Shown one piece after another: positions 32,810 to 43,656 of a stretch of DNA of 64,000 nt. The first letter of the stretch is position 1, and each line of letters opens with the position of its first letter. Position numbers and translations under genes: made by a program. Below the pieces are notes generated by a model. The model did no database searches and was not told where the DNA came from. It saw only the letters and a program-made list of their open reading frames with translations. Location of the stretch: assembly GCF_000219625.1 (NCBI RefSeq), contig NC_018212.1, positions 124,001-188,000 of the forward strand. Direction: 5' to 3'. Source of the stretch: Zymoseptoria tritici IPO323. Lineage: Eukaryota > Ascomycota > Dothideomycetes > Mycosphaerellales > Mycosphaerellaceae.

Positions 32810-32920
32810 TGTTGAATTTGAAAATGATTAATTAAAGAACTAACTACCAACAAGGAGAGAGGTATCCTAATATACACCATTTGGAGCTAGCCAGCCATTG
32901 CCAGCCACCGTATTTCAACA
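32810..32920 (-). repeat. Copia-1 5' LTR
   Basis: 111 bp, TGTTGAATTTG...TTTCAACA on the plus strand, partner of 13959-14069. The TSD CTCTT follows at 32921-32925. This copy keeps CA/TG where the other has TA in places. Confidence 0.93.
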
Positions 32921-33718
32921 CTCTTGAGAAAGCGTCAGCTGCATAGTGACTCGAATTAGAAGCCACATGGGCGACCGCCGCCAAGGTCCCTTGGCATTCT
33001 CCCAAAGCACATCGTCCCGAGTGTGCTTCAGAATGGTTGTGGCTGTTGGAACGGTACCCATGGAGCGCAGAAATCCGGCGAAGAGGAGCTCTGTGATGAT
33101 TCCTGGATTTGTTGTGTCTCGCTCTTCGTCTTCTTTTTGACCCTTCTTTTTTGACTGCGGCTGAGTGCCTGGCACAGCCTGTATGCTCATTTTGGCAAGA
33201 GCGTTGGCCAGGGTAGTAAGGAAGTCTAGTTTGCTAAAAGTGTTGGTATCGATGGATATAGCACAACCGGGGAATATGCGATTAAGGCGGCCGGCTGTGG
33301 ACATAACGTCCTTGTTCTTCGGAGATAACTCGAATGTCTGGAACGTAACCAATTCACTAGCTCTGGAGATGACTAGACCCGCATTCTGCGCGCAGATGTG
33401 CAGCGGTATCCGATTGGACACGCTGTCGGAGTCGGCCAGTGCCTTGAGCGATTTGCGGAGATTGTCCGCGCTGATGTAATCGGCACTGCCGTAAACTCTG
33501 CGCGCAGAGATGAAGGCCTCGGCTAGTCTGTCGACGGCGGTCTTGTGTGCTGCAGTGGGTAGGCCTCGGGCGAAGTCCTTCAACGCAGCGGATGTCGATT
33601 CCAACAAGCGCAAGTCGGAGTCGATGGGGATGGCGGCCGCTGACTGGGGCAACTTTGAGGGCAGGAAAACGTAATTGACAAGGTCGTCCACGTTTGCGGG
33701 TGGCACCGCACGCGCCAT
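32921..33718 (-). pseudogene. DUF6606-domain gene, N-terminal part, cut off by Copia-1
   Basis: The minus-strand frame of 266 codons from ATG 33716-33718 runs to the Copia-1 border. It reads DDLVNYVFLPSKLPQ near residue 10, PLHICAQNAGLVI near residue 105, TFELSPKNKDVM, RIFPGCAISID, then TRDDVLWENAKGPWRRSPMW and LLIRVTMQLTLSQE. In my recollection this is the DUF6606 domain that forms the N-terminus of very large fungal DUF3638/DUF3645 proteins (LP-xLPQ, LHVxxQNA, FPGxA, VRDDVxW..PWRRSPxWL blocks), sometimes annotated as ubiquitin hydrolase-like. Start choice: first Met, directly before the domain. It continues in phase at 13953 after removing Copia-1 and one TSD. The sequence shows no RIP damage on this side. 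Confidence 0.8.
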
Positions 33719-34107
33719 CGTGGCGAGTCTTGATAGTCATCGTTGTCTTGAATGCTGAAGTGCGAAACAGTTTTGATGTTACTATGCAGAAGTGCTTGTT
33801 GTTGATGAACGAGAAACAAGAGGAAGATTTGCAAAGTCAGGCGGCGCACGCACGGACATGTGTTTTCAATGATGTGGGGGCGTGCGTCAAGCTTTGACGC
33901 TAAAGTTGCGAGTGAATGAATCAAAGAAAGCTGTCTGGGTGGGCGTCGTCTTCACCAACAAGCATAACAGCGTACGTACGGTGAAAAAGAGACTCGCGTC
34001 ATACCTAAGTAAGCATGGTAAGTCGTGTCTTCTGGAATGGGTGCAGAAAGAATCGAGAGTCTTGCAATCTTGTTACGTTTGTGCGCAGGTTCCCGCTGCC
34101 TCCGCCA
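33719..34107. other. upstream region of the DUF6606 gene; no other gene seen
   Basis: Host-like composition. Frames here (for example 33882-34202 plus) lack protein character or overlap the better minus-strand reading at 34108-34240. Probably the promoter and 5' leader of the minus-strand DUF6606 gene. Confidence 0.3.
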
Positions 34108-34240
34108 TTAGCTCCACTGGTTCTGCTGCTGCGCATAGAAATCGGCCTGCTGCTGTCCGGCGGCCCACGCCGCCTGTACCGTGCTCATGGCTTCCTGGTT
34201 GACAGGTCGCTGACTTTCATTCTTCTTCGATGTGCTGCAG
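34108..34240 (-). pseudogene. possible 3' exon of an unidentified Gln-rich protein
   Basis: The minus-strand frame ends at TAA 34108-34110 and reads NQEAMSTVQAAWAAGQQQAD then FYAQQQNQWS. This Gln/Ala-rich tail is common at the C-terminus of fungal RNA-binding and splicing proteins. Upstream (34240-34450) there are intron-like signals (GTAAGT near 34370 and TTTGCAG near 34335) but I cannot assemble a continuous gene. It may be a fragment left by rearrangement. Confidence 0.3.
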
Positions 34241-34694
34241 CCGGACTGCCCTCTGCTTCACTGCTCCACACACTTTGTGCCTCATTTACATTTGTGGAAG
34301 GGCGCACAGCATCGACCTAGGTGGGTCTTGCCTGCAAAGAAGCGGAGGCAAGCCCGGTGGTCACTTACCCACGCGCGGCAGCATTTCGTGGTCAGTCCTA
34401 ACTGTGATGGCTGGTACTGAATCCACCGCTTGTTGTTCCCGAGCTTTCAGTACATTCTCTCTCTTAAGAACTTGATTTTCACGGTCTTGTATACGATTTT
34501 CTCGCTCCTGTAGAGCCTGTTCTCCTTTGGTTGTAGTTCAATCTAACTAACGAGGCACCGGTTGCGCACCGGACGGGCTTTTCTCCGCAGAATAGAAGTT
34601 GGAGATATGCGGAGAGTGGCAAAGGGAGACACACACGATGTGCAAGAACGTCTGTACTGAAATGACTGACTAACATCTTGAAGCCGACCGCCCA
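34241..34694. other. host DNA without a supported gene
   Basis: Only short overlapping frames on both strands, none with family features. Confidence 0.3.
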
Positions 34695-34841
34695 TTATCT
34701 GTCTGTCCCAAGCGTCTGGCCCTGCAAATGAGCTCTCACGTGCTCCGAGATGTCCATTCCACGAAAATCTTGCGGCCGACCCTTGTAGTACGACTCGACG
34801 ACATTATGGATCTCGCAGATCGCGTACTCATCATTGCTCAT
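34695..34841 (-). pseudogene. short remnant resembling the GTPase-effector region of dynamin-like proteins
   Basis: Minus-strand frame MSNDEYAICEIHNVVESYYK is followed by unrelated sequence to a stop at 34695. The pattern N-D-E-x-x-I-x-x-I-H-x-x-x-x-x-YYK is like the start of the GED of fungal dynamin/Mx-type GTPases (IHDxLxxYYKVAxKRF). Here similarity ends right after YYK. It is too short to be sure; it could be chance or a truncated fragment. Confidence 0.3.
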
Positions 34842-35128
34842 GTTGGTGGCTTGGCTCTTGACATCAGCGGGGCAAGTGCATGACGGAACCACAGCAGCGT
34901 CGCTCGCGGAAGCTTCCAGAAGGTGTGGTAGAAGAAAATGAGCATGGATGCAGATAGAAACTCTCTGAAGCTTCTCGGCAGAGCAGGCTTCCGATCCGAT
35001 CCGAGATTGATGCATTTACTGTGCTCTGGTAGGTTCAATCAATATTGTGGTGGACTCTTCGATTTGGCTTCTCGTTTATAGCTGTCTGTAACTAACGAGA
35101 AGGCTCTGATCATCGGTCTGGATTCGAG

Positions 35129-35397
35129 ATGAACACTCCCAAAGCAATCGCATTGACCTGGGACTCCGCTATCGTGAGGATCAGATGTCCCTATTCGTGT
35201 CCCAAAGGAATTCACTCTCACGGATTTACAAGCCCTCACTCTAGTAGGCGCAACACAAGAGCTCCTCATTGTATGCCTAAAAAAGACGATGACGGATGTT
35301 ACGTCTTCTCCAGAGACTATCAAATTTTGTTTCCATTCGAGGAAGATCCTGAGACCGAGTGCATGTGGTGGGAACTCGATTATCACAAGAAGAGATG
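35129..35397 (+). pseudogene. ankyrin/DYW-like deaminase gene, N-terminal part, cut off by Copia-2
   Basis: The plus-strand frame starts at ATG 35129 and runs into the Copia-2 5' border (TSD AGATG at 35393-35397). It contains a possible zinc-binding pattern (RCPYSCPKGIHSHGF, then RAPHCMPKKDDD). After removal of Copia-2 and one TSD it joins in frame to 43657-45088 (...YHKKR|WRTVSWRTYDPEHW...), giving one uninterrupted 566-codon gene. A C-x-x-x-C ... H-x-H ... H-C motif before ankyrin repeats is, in my recollection, usual in fungal proteins of this type. The junction is exact, so Copia-2 inserted into a working gene. No damage other than the insertion is visible. Confidence 0.75.
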
Positions 35398-35635
35398 TGT
35401 CGATCTGTTAGCGTTGATTTATGAAACAGGGTAAGACCAGGGATATTGACTCCAACAGCCTGATTACGTGGTTAGTGTCCTATATAATATTATAGGATAT
35501 TGGCGATAAGACCCTAACCCCTTTTGGGTATTTGGAATCACGGCGTCTATATAGTCTTTAGGTCGATAACCTTAAGAAACATATGGTTTTTCTTAATCTT
35601 GAAGTTCACCCCTGCATTGCACTACTTAATTAACA
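35398..35635 (+). repeat. Copia-2 5' LTR
   Basis: 238 bp, TG...CA. It is the partner of 43414-43651, with about a dozen transitions between them. It contains the palindromic CTATATAATATTATAGG stretch in both copies. Confidence 0.93.
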
Positions 35636-35659
35636 GTTATGAGCCCGGTTTCGACTTGA

Positions 35660-38600
35660 ACAACAAGATTAAAGACAACTTCGCATCAACAAGCAACAAT
35701 AGAAGGTCTTAAGCTAGACTCGTTAGGTTTTCCAACCGCAACAGGACTAAAGCGTCGAGAAATCGTCTGCACCGATTAAACTAAGTACGACGAATAGTAC
35801 CTAAACACCAAGTCGGCGGCAATTGACAACTATATGTAGCAATACATGCGAGAGACAACCCCAACAGTTAAAGACGGTATAGCTGTAGACCGAACTTTAG
35901 AACTAAAGGTCCTAAATATGCCGAACAAGACGGATTTGGGCCTTACAGACACTTAACTTCTGGAAGGCGAGAACTTTATAAAGTAGCAACAAAATAAAGC
36001 TATTTTCGACTCCAAAATGAAGAACTACACTAGAGAATCCGTCATCTACGAGACGTTTAGGAAGAAGAAAGAAGATTTTAAAAAATACTTCAGCCGGACT
36101 ATTCCGTTAACGTACCTAGACGACCTTAACGATTAGTCTAGGACACTAGCAAGCTAGATAGACTTCGTAACTAAGACATTCGCGCCGGACGACGCAACGA
36201 GGCGCAGAATGCTTTCTAAATAACATAACGACCTGTTGTCTGGACCTAAGTCGTCTAATATCCTTATACACCTGCAGAAGTAGATTAAGCTTAAAAAGAA
36301 GATAGTCAGAGGACACTATCCGGCCGCTAGCATCCTAAAAGACGACTTCGTGCGGATGGTAGAAGACAAGATTAATGTTACTACAGGAAGACTGTTAGCG
36401 AGCAAGAATAATCTTAGTTAATGCGTTTACGACGTGACTGCGTTTATTAACAGAGACCCTAGCAACTTGGCCAAGCAGTTCCGTGCAAACGCCACGTTTA
36501 GGTCTAAAGAGGCTTAAATCACGGGAACAGGTCAGGTAACATTTAACGCAACGACTAATTTAGGTAATTAAAACAGAGGGAACAGGCCTAACAACAAGGA
36601 TAGGACCTGTCGACCGTATACGGGTAAAGACGCCGACAAAGCGTGTCTAAAACTAGGAGATTGTCCTATCGTTAACCATCGTCTTCGACCTAATAAAGCT
36701 AATATAATAAGAGAGGATAAGAAATTCCTCGACAACTACTAGAACGTCCTTAAGAAGGACAAGGCTAAGTGCCTCCAGCAGATGAAGTTCAGAGACCCTA
36801 TTGCTATAGGACTAAAGGATTACCACAAGATCACTAAGGTACTAAAGGAATAGACTAGGTCCGGAATACCTAGTTTAAGTAGGACAATCGTCTCTAACGA
36901 ACTAAAGACGTAGTATGGCAGTTACGCTATTAGAGCGGTAACTTAGTTTAGAGTAATGTCGACCGAAGCTTACAACGAGAAAAATCGATAGCTTCTAGAT
37001 AGTAGCTCGAACGTTCACATCGTGAACAATCCAACTGTGGCGGGATTTAAGGTCGTTAATATACCATACAACGTGTCGATTTACACTGGGAACTAACAGA
37101 TAAAGGCTGCTGCAAGAGGCACGGCAAAAGTGCAGTTCCTATTACCCTTAGGCAAGCCGATCACGCTATTACTAAGGGACGTCCTGTATATACCCGGATT
37201 TCACGTTAACATCGTGTCGACTGGGCTGTGTAGAGACTTCGGCCTCTTCTTAGACGAGAGGACCGACAACTAGATAGATAAATCCGGAGCAGTTGTTGCT
37301 AAGATTAAGCGATATGGCGGCTTACCATACCTGAACATAGCGACTACGCCGAAAGTAAGGATTGAAATCATCAACTGGCCACTTGACGAGAACAGTTAAC
37401 CCCTAAGCGTCGAGATAGCGTTGAAAAGGGATTGACTAGCCGATCAAACACGGCTCGTCGCCTTCGCGACGGACAGCAGGGCTGCGAGACGACCTAGAGT
37501 CCTCTCTTAGACCTAATAGCACCGAGTTATAGGCCACATCGGGGGTGATCGTATATTAGAACTCTATCGAGCCGCTAAAGGCGTAGAGTATCTAAAAGAT
37601 GGAGATGCGGCCCCTAAAATGCACGAATGCTACTTATGCGCCTAGAGCAAGTCGAAAAGAATCGTTTCTCGAAGAAAACCAGTTAAGATTAGGATGCTAG
37701 CACCTTTTTCCGACGTTGCGGCCGATATCGTGGAATTCAACATAGCAAAGAACGGAGATAAATACATGTTTTACGCCGTAGATTTAACAACACACCTGCA
37801 CTTCGTTTGGACGATGCCGAACACTAATTAAGCGAGCCTGGTACGATGCTTCGAGGAACTTCAGACCTTTGTGAAGAGTATAGGTCGTGAAATATTCGCC
37901 CTTAGATCGGACGCAGACCCCAAATACGGATTAACGTTTTAGTCCGCACTCCGCAAGGGATTAGTAATGTAGAAGCCCTTAGCACCGTACACGCAAGCAC
38001 AGGACCTAGCAGAACGAGCCGGCGGCGTCATCGTCGAGATAGCAAGGACACTAATTATTAAATCAAGGCTCCTAAAGGATCTCTAGAATAAAGCCTACGT
38101 AACAGCAGCCTATATTATAAACAGGGCCCTAACGCAAGCATTAGGTTACAAATCCCTATAGGAAATAGCGACAAACTAGAAGCCAGATATCGCCCACATC
38201 CATAAGTTCGGGTCGAGAGCGTATGCACACAAAACCAATCTAAGAGACGTCCCTAAAAGGGAGAAGATAATAGAGCGAGCAAGAATCGGATACCTAGTCG
38301 GCTTCGAGGGACACAACATCTTTCGAATCTGGATTCCAAGCCTAGACAGGGTAATCAGGACAAGAGATGTGGTGTTTAACGAGAAGATAAAGTACGAAGG
38401 ACTCTACGACTTTAATCTGAACATAGTAGTACCACTTAATCTTGCGATTAACGTCGAACTAGACTACGCTGCAGAAGCACATCAATTTTATAACCTACAA
38501 GAGGCTATGTACATAAGCTACATCGCTAGACAAGGTGATAAGGTCGAAATTCCGGAATCTTTCCGAAGAGGTGCTCTAATTTAAGACGACAGTAATGTCG

Positions 38601-40630
38601 AATACACAATCCCCTACAACAGACCTGAAGAGATGCGAGAGGACATCGTGGAAACGTTTGTTAGTGTCCAAGGCATCGAATACACAGACAATTAACTCTT
38701 CCCCTTCTATCAAGCTTGGAAGCGGGGACCGGAACAGATGGATCCGGACGATGAGATCGATAAACTAACGTTATCGGCTCAACGGCAGAGAATGATCGAC
38801 TACCAGCCACCTCTAAGCTTTGATTCCGAGGTTATAGACTTTAACTTCGGCGAAATGACCTTATTCGACGCTACGGGAATGTTCGCGACTTATGCGACGA
38901 TAGCCAAAGTCTACGCTATTACTGCGATAAAGGCGGTTATAGAGGAAGGAGCATCCGCAAAAGACGCACCTGTCCTTATCGGAGATTTACCGCTAGAACC
39001 AAAACGCTAGAAAGACCTTATTATGCACAAGTACTTAAAGGAATTCGAAAAGGCTACTAGAGCAGAGTTTTAAAAGGCTCTAGACACTAGAACGTTCTAT
39101 TAGATCCCCAAAAGTCAAGCAGGAAACAACCTAACCGTCCTGTTAACGTAGGTGTTTAAATACAAGCAAGACTTAAAAGGACACTTGGAGAAGTTCAAGG
39201 CTCGAATTTGTGCAAGAGGAGATTTACAGTTAACCGAGCTTAACACGTACGCAGCTACCCTCGCAGCGAGGCTGTTTAGGTTGTTAATAGCAATTATAGC
39301 ACACTTTAACCTAGAAACAATCCAGATAGACGCCGTAAACGCCTTTCTAAACTCTAAGTTGCCGACGCTAATCTACCTTTAACCCCCAGACGGTTTTCGA
39401 GACCCGAACATGCTGTTAAAATGCGTTCGCGCCCTTTACGGATTTAAGGAGTCCCTAGCGCTTTAGTAGGGAGATCTAAGTGAAGGAGTCGAAGAGCTTG
39501 GACTACGGCAAGTCGTTAATTGTCTATACACCGATGGAAAAGTAATAATCTTCTTCTTCGTCGATAACATTGTGTTGGCATTTCATTATAAACACAAAGT
39601 TCACGCCGAAGATATACAGAAAAGGCTGATAGCCAAATACGAGATAAGGGTTATAGGCCTAATCGACTACTTCTGTAGAATTAAAATCATCCGGAACAGA
39701 GAGACTAGGGACATGTGGCTTAACTAAGACACCTACATTAAGAAGGTCGCCGGAAGATACAATGTCTTATTAACTGAAAAAAGGGCGGATACACCTCTAC
39801 CTATGAACTTTAATTAAGAGCCGGCAAAAGAAAAGGCGAAACCCCATATGATCAAGGAGATGCAGTCAAAAGTCGGTTCTCTTAACTTCGCAGCATCCTA
39901 CACAAGACCGGATATCGCTTTTGCAGTTTCTTTGTTAGCACGTTATCTGGTAAATCCAGCCGAACATTATCTTAAAGCAGCAGATTATTGCATTAGATAT
40001 CTGCTACAAAGCTCTTAATTAAGCGTTTAGTATAGCAAAGACGATAGCAGGCTTACCTACCTGTCGCAACCGCTGGAGTTCTTCGGAGCCTTAGATGCTT
40101 CGTTTGCAGACGATCCAGAGACGCGAAGAAGCTTAGAAGGTATGGTTTTCTTCTTGTTTAGAGGAATTATCGACTGGAAATCCACGAAGCAGACTATAGT
40201 TACCAAATTATCTACGGAGTTAGAGCTATATGCACTTAGCTATACTAGAACGGAGATAATCTAGTGGGAACGAGTGTTTAAAAACATAGACCTAAGCCTT
40301 AACAGCAAGGGCAGGTTGTTATGTAACAACAAGCAAACTATTCGAGTCGTTACTGCACAAGGCCAAAAGCTAGACACTAAGATAAGGCATGTGGATATAC
40401 AGCAGTGCTGGCTGCGTAAGAGGTACTAAGCCGGAGACCTTGAAGTCGAATAGGTCGAAACCACCTTAATGCCCGCGGACGGGATGACAAAACTGCTATT
40501 AGCACAACGGCATCGCGCCTTTCTAGACCAGCTCCGAATAACAATACTACCGGATCTAGGGGGTAAGGACTGCGCTAACAGTAAAACTTCACTACCGGAT
40601 CTCGGGGGTGAGGGCCAGGCAAATGCCTAG
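35660..40630 (+). pseudogene. Copia-2 gag-pol polyprotein
   Basis: Plus strand, RIP-type stops. Gag: LDSLGFPTATGLKRREI near 35710, KKEDFKKYFSRTIPL near 36075. Protease: LLDSSSNVHIVNNP near 36995 (D-S-S, where D-S-G is expected). Integrase: ARRPRVLS, then RVIGHIGGDRILELY near 37530, core VAADIVEFNIAKNGDKYMFY near 37720 and LRSDADPKYG near 37910. RT: KARICARGDLQ near 39200, IQIDAVNAFLNSK near 39320, catalytic box FVDN near 39557-39568 (second Asp changed to Asn). RNase H: GALDASFADDPETRRS near 40090 and STELELYALS near 40210. The C-terminus LPDLGG is encoded by a copy of the polypurine motif; the stop is at 40628-40630. The start is uncertain: a Met at 35639 overlaps the primer site and is followed by a non-RIP-type TGA. 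Confidence 0.85.
40552..40614 (+). repeat. internal copies of the Copia-2 polypurine tract
   Basis: GGATCTAGGGGGTAAGG (40552-40568) and GGATCTCGGGGGTGAGG (40597-40613) lie at the end of pol. The same 14 bases GGATCTCGGGGGTG sit directly before the 3' LTR (43400-43413). The element therefore has its 3' polypurine tract three times, bracketing the extra ORF. Confidence 0.75.
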
Positions 40631-41022
40631 CCCAACATCACTATTAGAAAGAAGTCTGCACAACGATTAGGAGCTATCACATGGCCTTACATGCACATCA
40701 CATACGGACTCAAATTATCACGTTTACCACCTTAACAAGTGGTCCAGGACGTATACAACTAGGGATCTATCGACCGGATTACCCTTTTAAAGCCAAATTC
40801 ACTTCACTTTTTGCGCTAAACTGAAATTAGCAGCTACTAAAGACCTAAACAGCTATCACATGCCGAACTACGCGTACTTCTGAACCCGTAACGCATTCCT
40901 CAGCACTGGTCTATGCTCATTCTCAGAGCTCATATCTTTTCCGTTTGCACTTCCACTTTCTCTTCTTTTCTTTAACTACCTCATTTTACATTAGCAGAGG
41001 TGTTAACATTAGCACTATTGCG

Positions 41023-43377
41023 ATAGTGAACACCAGAAACAGGCGCAACCTCAACCCCGAGAACGAGGCACCACTTCTGGACTTTAACGCACTCGAAAAC
41101 GTCCCCAAATTAACTAAGAAGTCGAGAAAACACTCGAAAACTACCTCCACGATAGGCGACAACTAGTCTAGCATCGACGCCAACGACCCGAACGCGCGCG
41201 TCGACACTCCTACTAATCTAATTACTCTAGAACAGCTACGTTAAGTTACCGCTAAGGCCGCAACCGCTCGTACGCAAGATGAAGTTTAGGACAACTAGCA
41301 GGGTGCGCAGCCTTATCTAAGGGAAGAAGACGCAATCGACGCAGCAGCTAAAGCTGCAGTTGACCGCGAGTTGTTAGAGGCCGAAGATCTACTAAGCGAT
41401 AAGGACGACATGTTCCGACACCGCCACCTTAATTAGCGCGCAGCAAGCAATGCGCAGATACCGGATTAAAGCGCACAAGTCCTAAACGATAGGAACACAC
41501 AGGAGGATACTACAGCAGCTAGAGCTAAAGTCCCAAATAAGGACAACGCTCCTCCTTAAGAAACAGTTATCCTCGACAAAAAGGAGTTTAAGAATTACGC
41601 TGCAACACTTTATTAAGCTAATCTAGTTACCGGACAATCGGATAAGGCCTTTTAGGCCTAGCAAGCCAGGGACCTTAAAGCCATTTAGTTATATGAAATA
41701 AAGTTAAGAACGAATAGTTACACAACCGAAGAAGACCTAACAGCATACTAGGACGCAAAAGCAAGAGAAGCGGCTATCCTAAAAGCAGAGAAGGAGGCAG
41801 AGAAACAACGCAAAGCTGCTGAAAAGGCCGAGTCTAAAGCCGCTAACGTTAAGAAAGAGTTGTAGGATAGATCTAAAGTCGACCCTATCCCTGCGAAGAA
41901 GGCTGGAAAGGGTAACTTTAACTAGGGCCCCTTGCGTGGAACTTTTGTAACAGAGACTTTACGTCGTCAGAACTAACCTTAGCAGACCCTAACGAAGAAA
42001 TCAACTCGCGCTCCCAAGACCCTACGCACAACTAGTAGGCAGTAGAGTGCTAAGAGGCCTACAACTCTTCTAGACAAACAACCCAAAATCACCGATCAGG
42101 TCGTTAAGACTTACTAAAATGCATTTAACGACTTCTCTAGAGAATTTGGGCGGTTTACTAACTTTAGCGTAACGAAGGAGCAGGCGTTCCGGTAGAATAA
42201 AGGAGAAGACGGAGTACTTTAACGCGACGCTGCGGAAAACAAGTCAAAGCCCAAGAGACAGTTAAAGTCCATCCTGCTTACCCTCCTTAACTCGATCGAC
42301 CGTATAAAGGAGTTTAAGGCGCTAATTTCAGCAAAGCTTCACCCGTTAGCTCCCTTTATTATTAACGTCCTGTACATCGACATTCTTACTTAGCTTGAAC
42401 GCATCTATGACGATATTAAGAGCGGAGTTACTGTCTACTACCCTAGACTTCTTTAGATTCTTAAGGACCTAGAGGCCCTCTGCACCTTTAAGGGCGAAGG
42501 AAAGGATCGAATTATTAAAAGCATCGACCCTATCGCTGCGTCTACGATGTTGAAAAACTACACTCGCGCCTACGCTACGCCGACCTAGGACGACCAAACC
42601 CTGAATAAGCCTGAAGCCGATGCTGGAAACAACCGGATCCCAGACATTAAGACTATGCGCTAGATGGTAAAAGAACATAATCGCAAGTCTAAGGCCTCTA
42701 AGGAACGTAAAAAGAGGAGACAGGTCGCTTAGGCTACCCTGGACGCCCTCGACGAAGAGTCTAAAGGAGATAACGATCTAGAAAACTTCCTTACTCCGTA
42801 CGGTAGCTACTCCGGACTACTAGCTCGCCTACGACGCAATTAGCCTGTTAACGACTCTTCCGACGAAGAGGAGAAGGAGCTCACACCTGTGCCCAAGCCG
42901 ACTAAGAGAAAGGCACTAGCAAAGAAGCAACCTACTAAGGGCGTTGCCGTTAAGGCCGAGAAGCCCGCGAAACGCAAACGCTAAGATAAGGACGAAGACG
43001 AAAACGTGACAGGCGTTAATACTAAGTCTAAGCAATCGAAGACTAGAAAGATCAACCGCAACGCTAGGAAGGTCGCTCCCTTGCCTCTGCCTAAAGGACC
43101 TTAATCGAGCAACGTTACTACTCCCGACCGGATAATAAGAGACGCCTACGCCGAGGAGGACGCTATAACCGCGATAGCGGGGAACTAACGCAGAGGAGCC
43201 GCCGTCTTTAACGCTATGGCCAGCGGATCCGGCGAGTTCGAGCTAGAATCTCTCAAACTTCAACGCCGTCGTCAAGCCGCCGCCCTGGCGCTTATTAACA
43301 TTCCACCACCGCCAAAGAAGGACCCCGAAATCGAAGATTCGGACGACGACTCCAACAGCGAGGAGAGCGAGGGTTAA
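41023..43377 (+). pseudogene. Copia-2 extra ORF (ORF3), 784 codons, unknown function
   Basis: A single frame from 41023 to TAA 43375-43377, interrupted only by RIP-type TAG/TAA. The start reads ATA-GTG-AAC (xVNTRNRRN), best explained as an ATG->ATA change, since a VNTR-type start is common in element proteins. The N-terminal third is acidic and Ala-rich. A Lys/Glu/Ala coiled coil lies near 41750-41870 (AREAAILKAEKEAEKQRKAA). The middle (42100-42500) has SREFGRFTNFSV and ILLTLLNSIDRIKEF. The tail is basic (KPTKRKALAKKQPTKG; KPAKRKR) with possible nuclear signals and ends acidic (DSDDDSNSEESEG). No signal peptide or membrane segment, so not an envelope. Family not recognised. It may be a second Gag-like/accessory protein or a captured host gene. 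Confidence 0.6.
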
Positions 43378-43413
43378 GATCGTTTAGTATGACATAAACG
43401 GATCTCGGGGGTG

Positions 43414-43651
43414 TGTCGATCTGTTAGCGTTAATTCATAAAACAGGGTAAGACTAGGGATATTAACTCCAACAGCCTAATTACGTAGTTAGTGTCCTATA
43501 TAATATTATAGGATATTAGCGATAAGACCCCAACCCCTTTTAGGTATTTGGAATCACGGCGTCTATATAGTCTTTAGGTCGATAACCTCAAGAAACACAT
43601 GGTTTTTCTCAATCTTGAAGTTCACCCCTGCATTGTACTACTCAATTGACA
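43414..43651 (+). repeat. Copia-2 3' LTR
   Basis: 238 bp, directly preceded by the polypurine tract and followed by TSD AGATG (43652-43656). Confidence 0.93.
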
Positions 43652-43656
43652 AGATG

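Larger units (their letters stand above)
13959..32920 (-). mobile_element. Copia-1: Ty1/Copia LTR retrotransposon with nested Gypsy-1 and LINE-B
   Basis: Two 111-bp LTRs (13959-14069, 32810-32920) begin TGTTGAA and end TTAACA/TTCAACA. They are flanked by the 5-bp duplication CTCTT (13954-13958, 32921-32925). The element's sense strand is minus. In order on that strand: 5' LTR, primer site, long leader, gag-pol (31971 down to about 27540), an extra ORF region, a polypurine tract (GAGGGGGAG, complement at 14070-14078), 3' LTR. Gypsy-1 is inserted at 15269-27358 within the extra-ORF region. Without it, Copia-1 is about 6.87 kb. It is heavily RIP-mutated. It disrupts a DUF6606-domain host gene. 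Confidence 0.93.
35398..43651 (+). mobile_element. Copia-2: Ty1/Copia retrotransposon with a large extra ORF
   Basis: 238-bp LTRs (35398-35635, 43414-43651; TGTCGATCTG...CAATTGACA) flanked by AGATG (35393-35397, 43652-43656). Primer-site-like GTTATGAGCCCGG directly follows the 5' LTR, complementary to an initiator tRNA-Met anticodon arm. Gag-pol runs to about 40630. A 784-codon extra ORF (41023-43377) follows, and the polypurine tract GGATCTCGGGGGTG (43400-43413) abuts the 3' LTR. RIP-mutated but less than LINE-A. 8254 bp, longer than usual for Copia because of the extra ORF. Confidence 0.93.

Noticed and set aside
33165..33479. 104-codon plus-strand ORF
   Set aside because: Antisense of the DUF6606 reading frame.
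43646..43656. ATG at 43646 as the start of the deaminase gene
   Set aside because: It lies in the Copia-2 LTR end and TSD; the true gene continues from 35129-35397.
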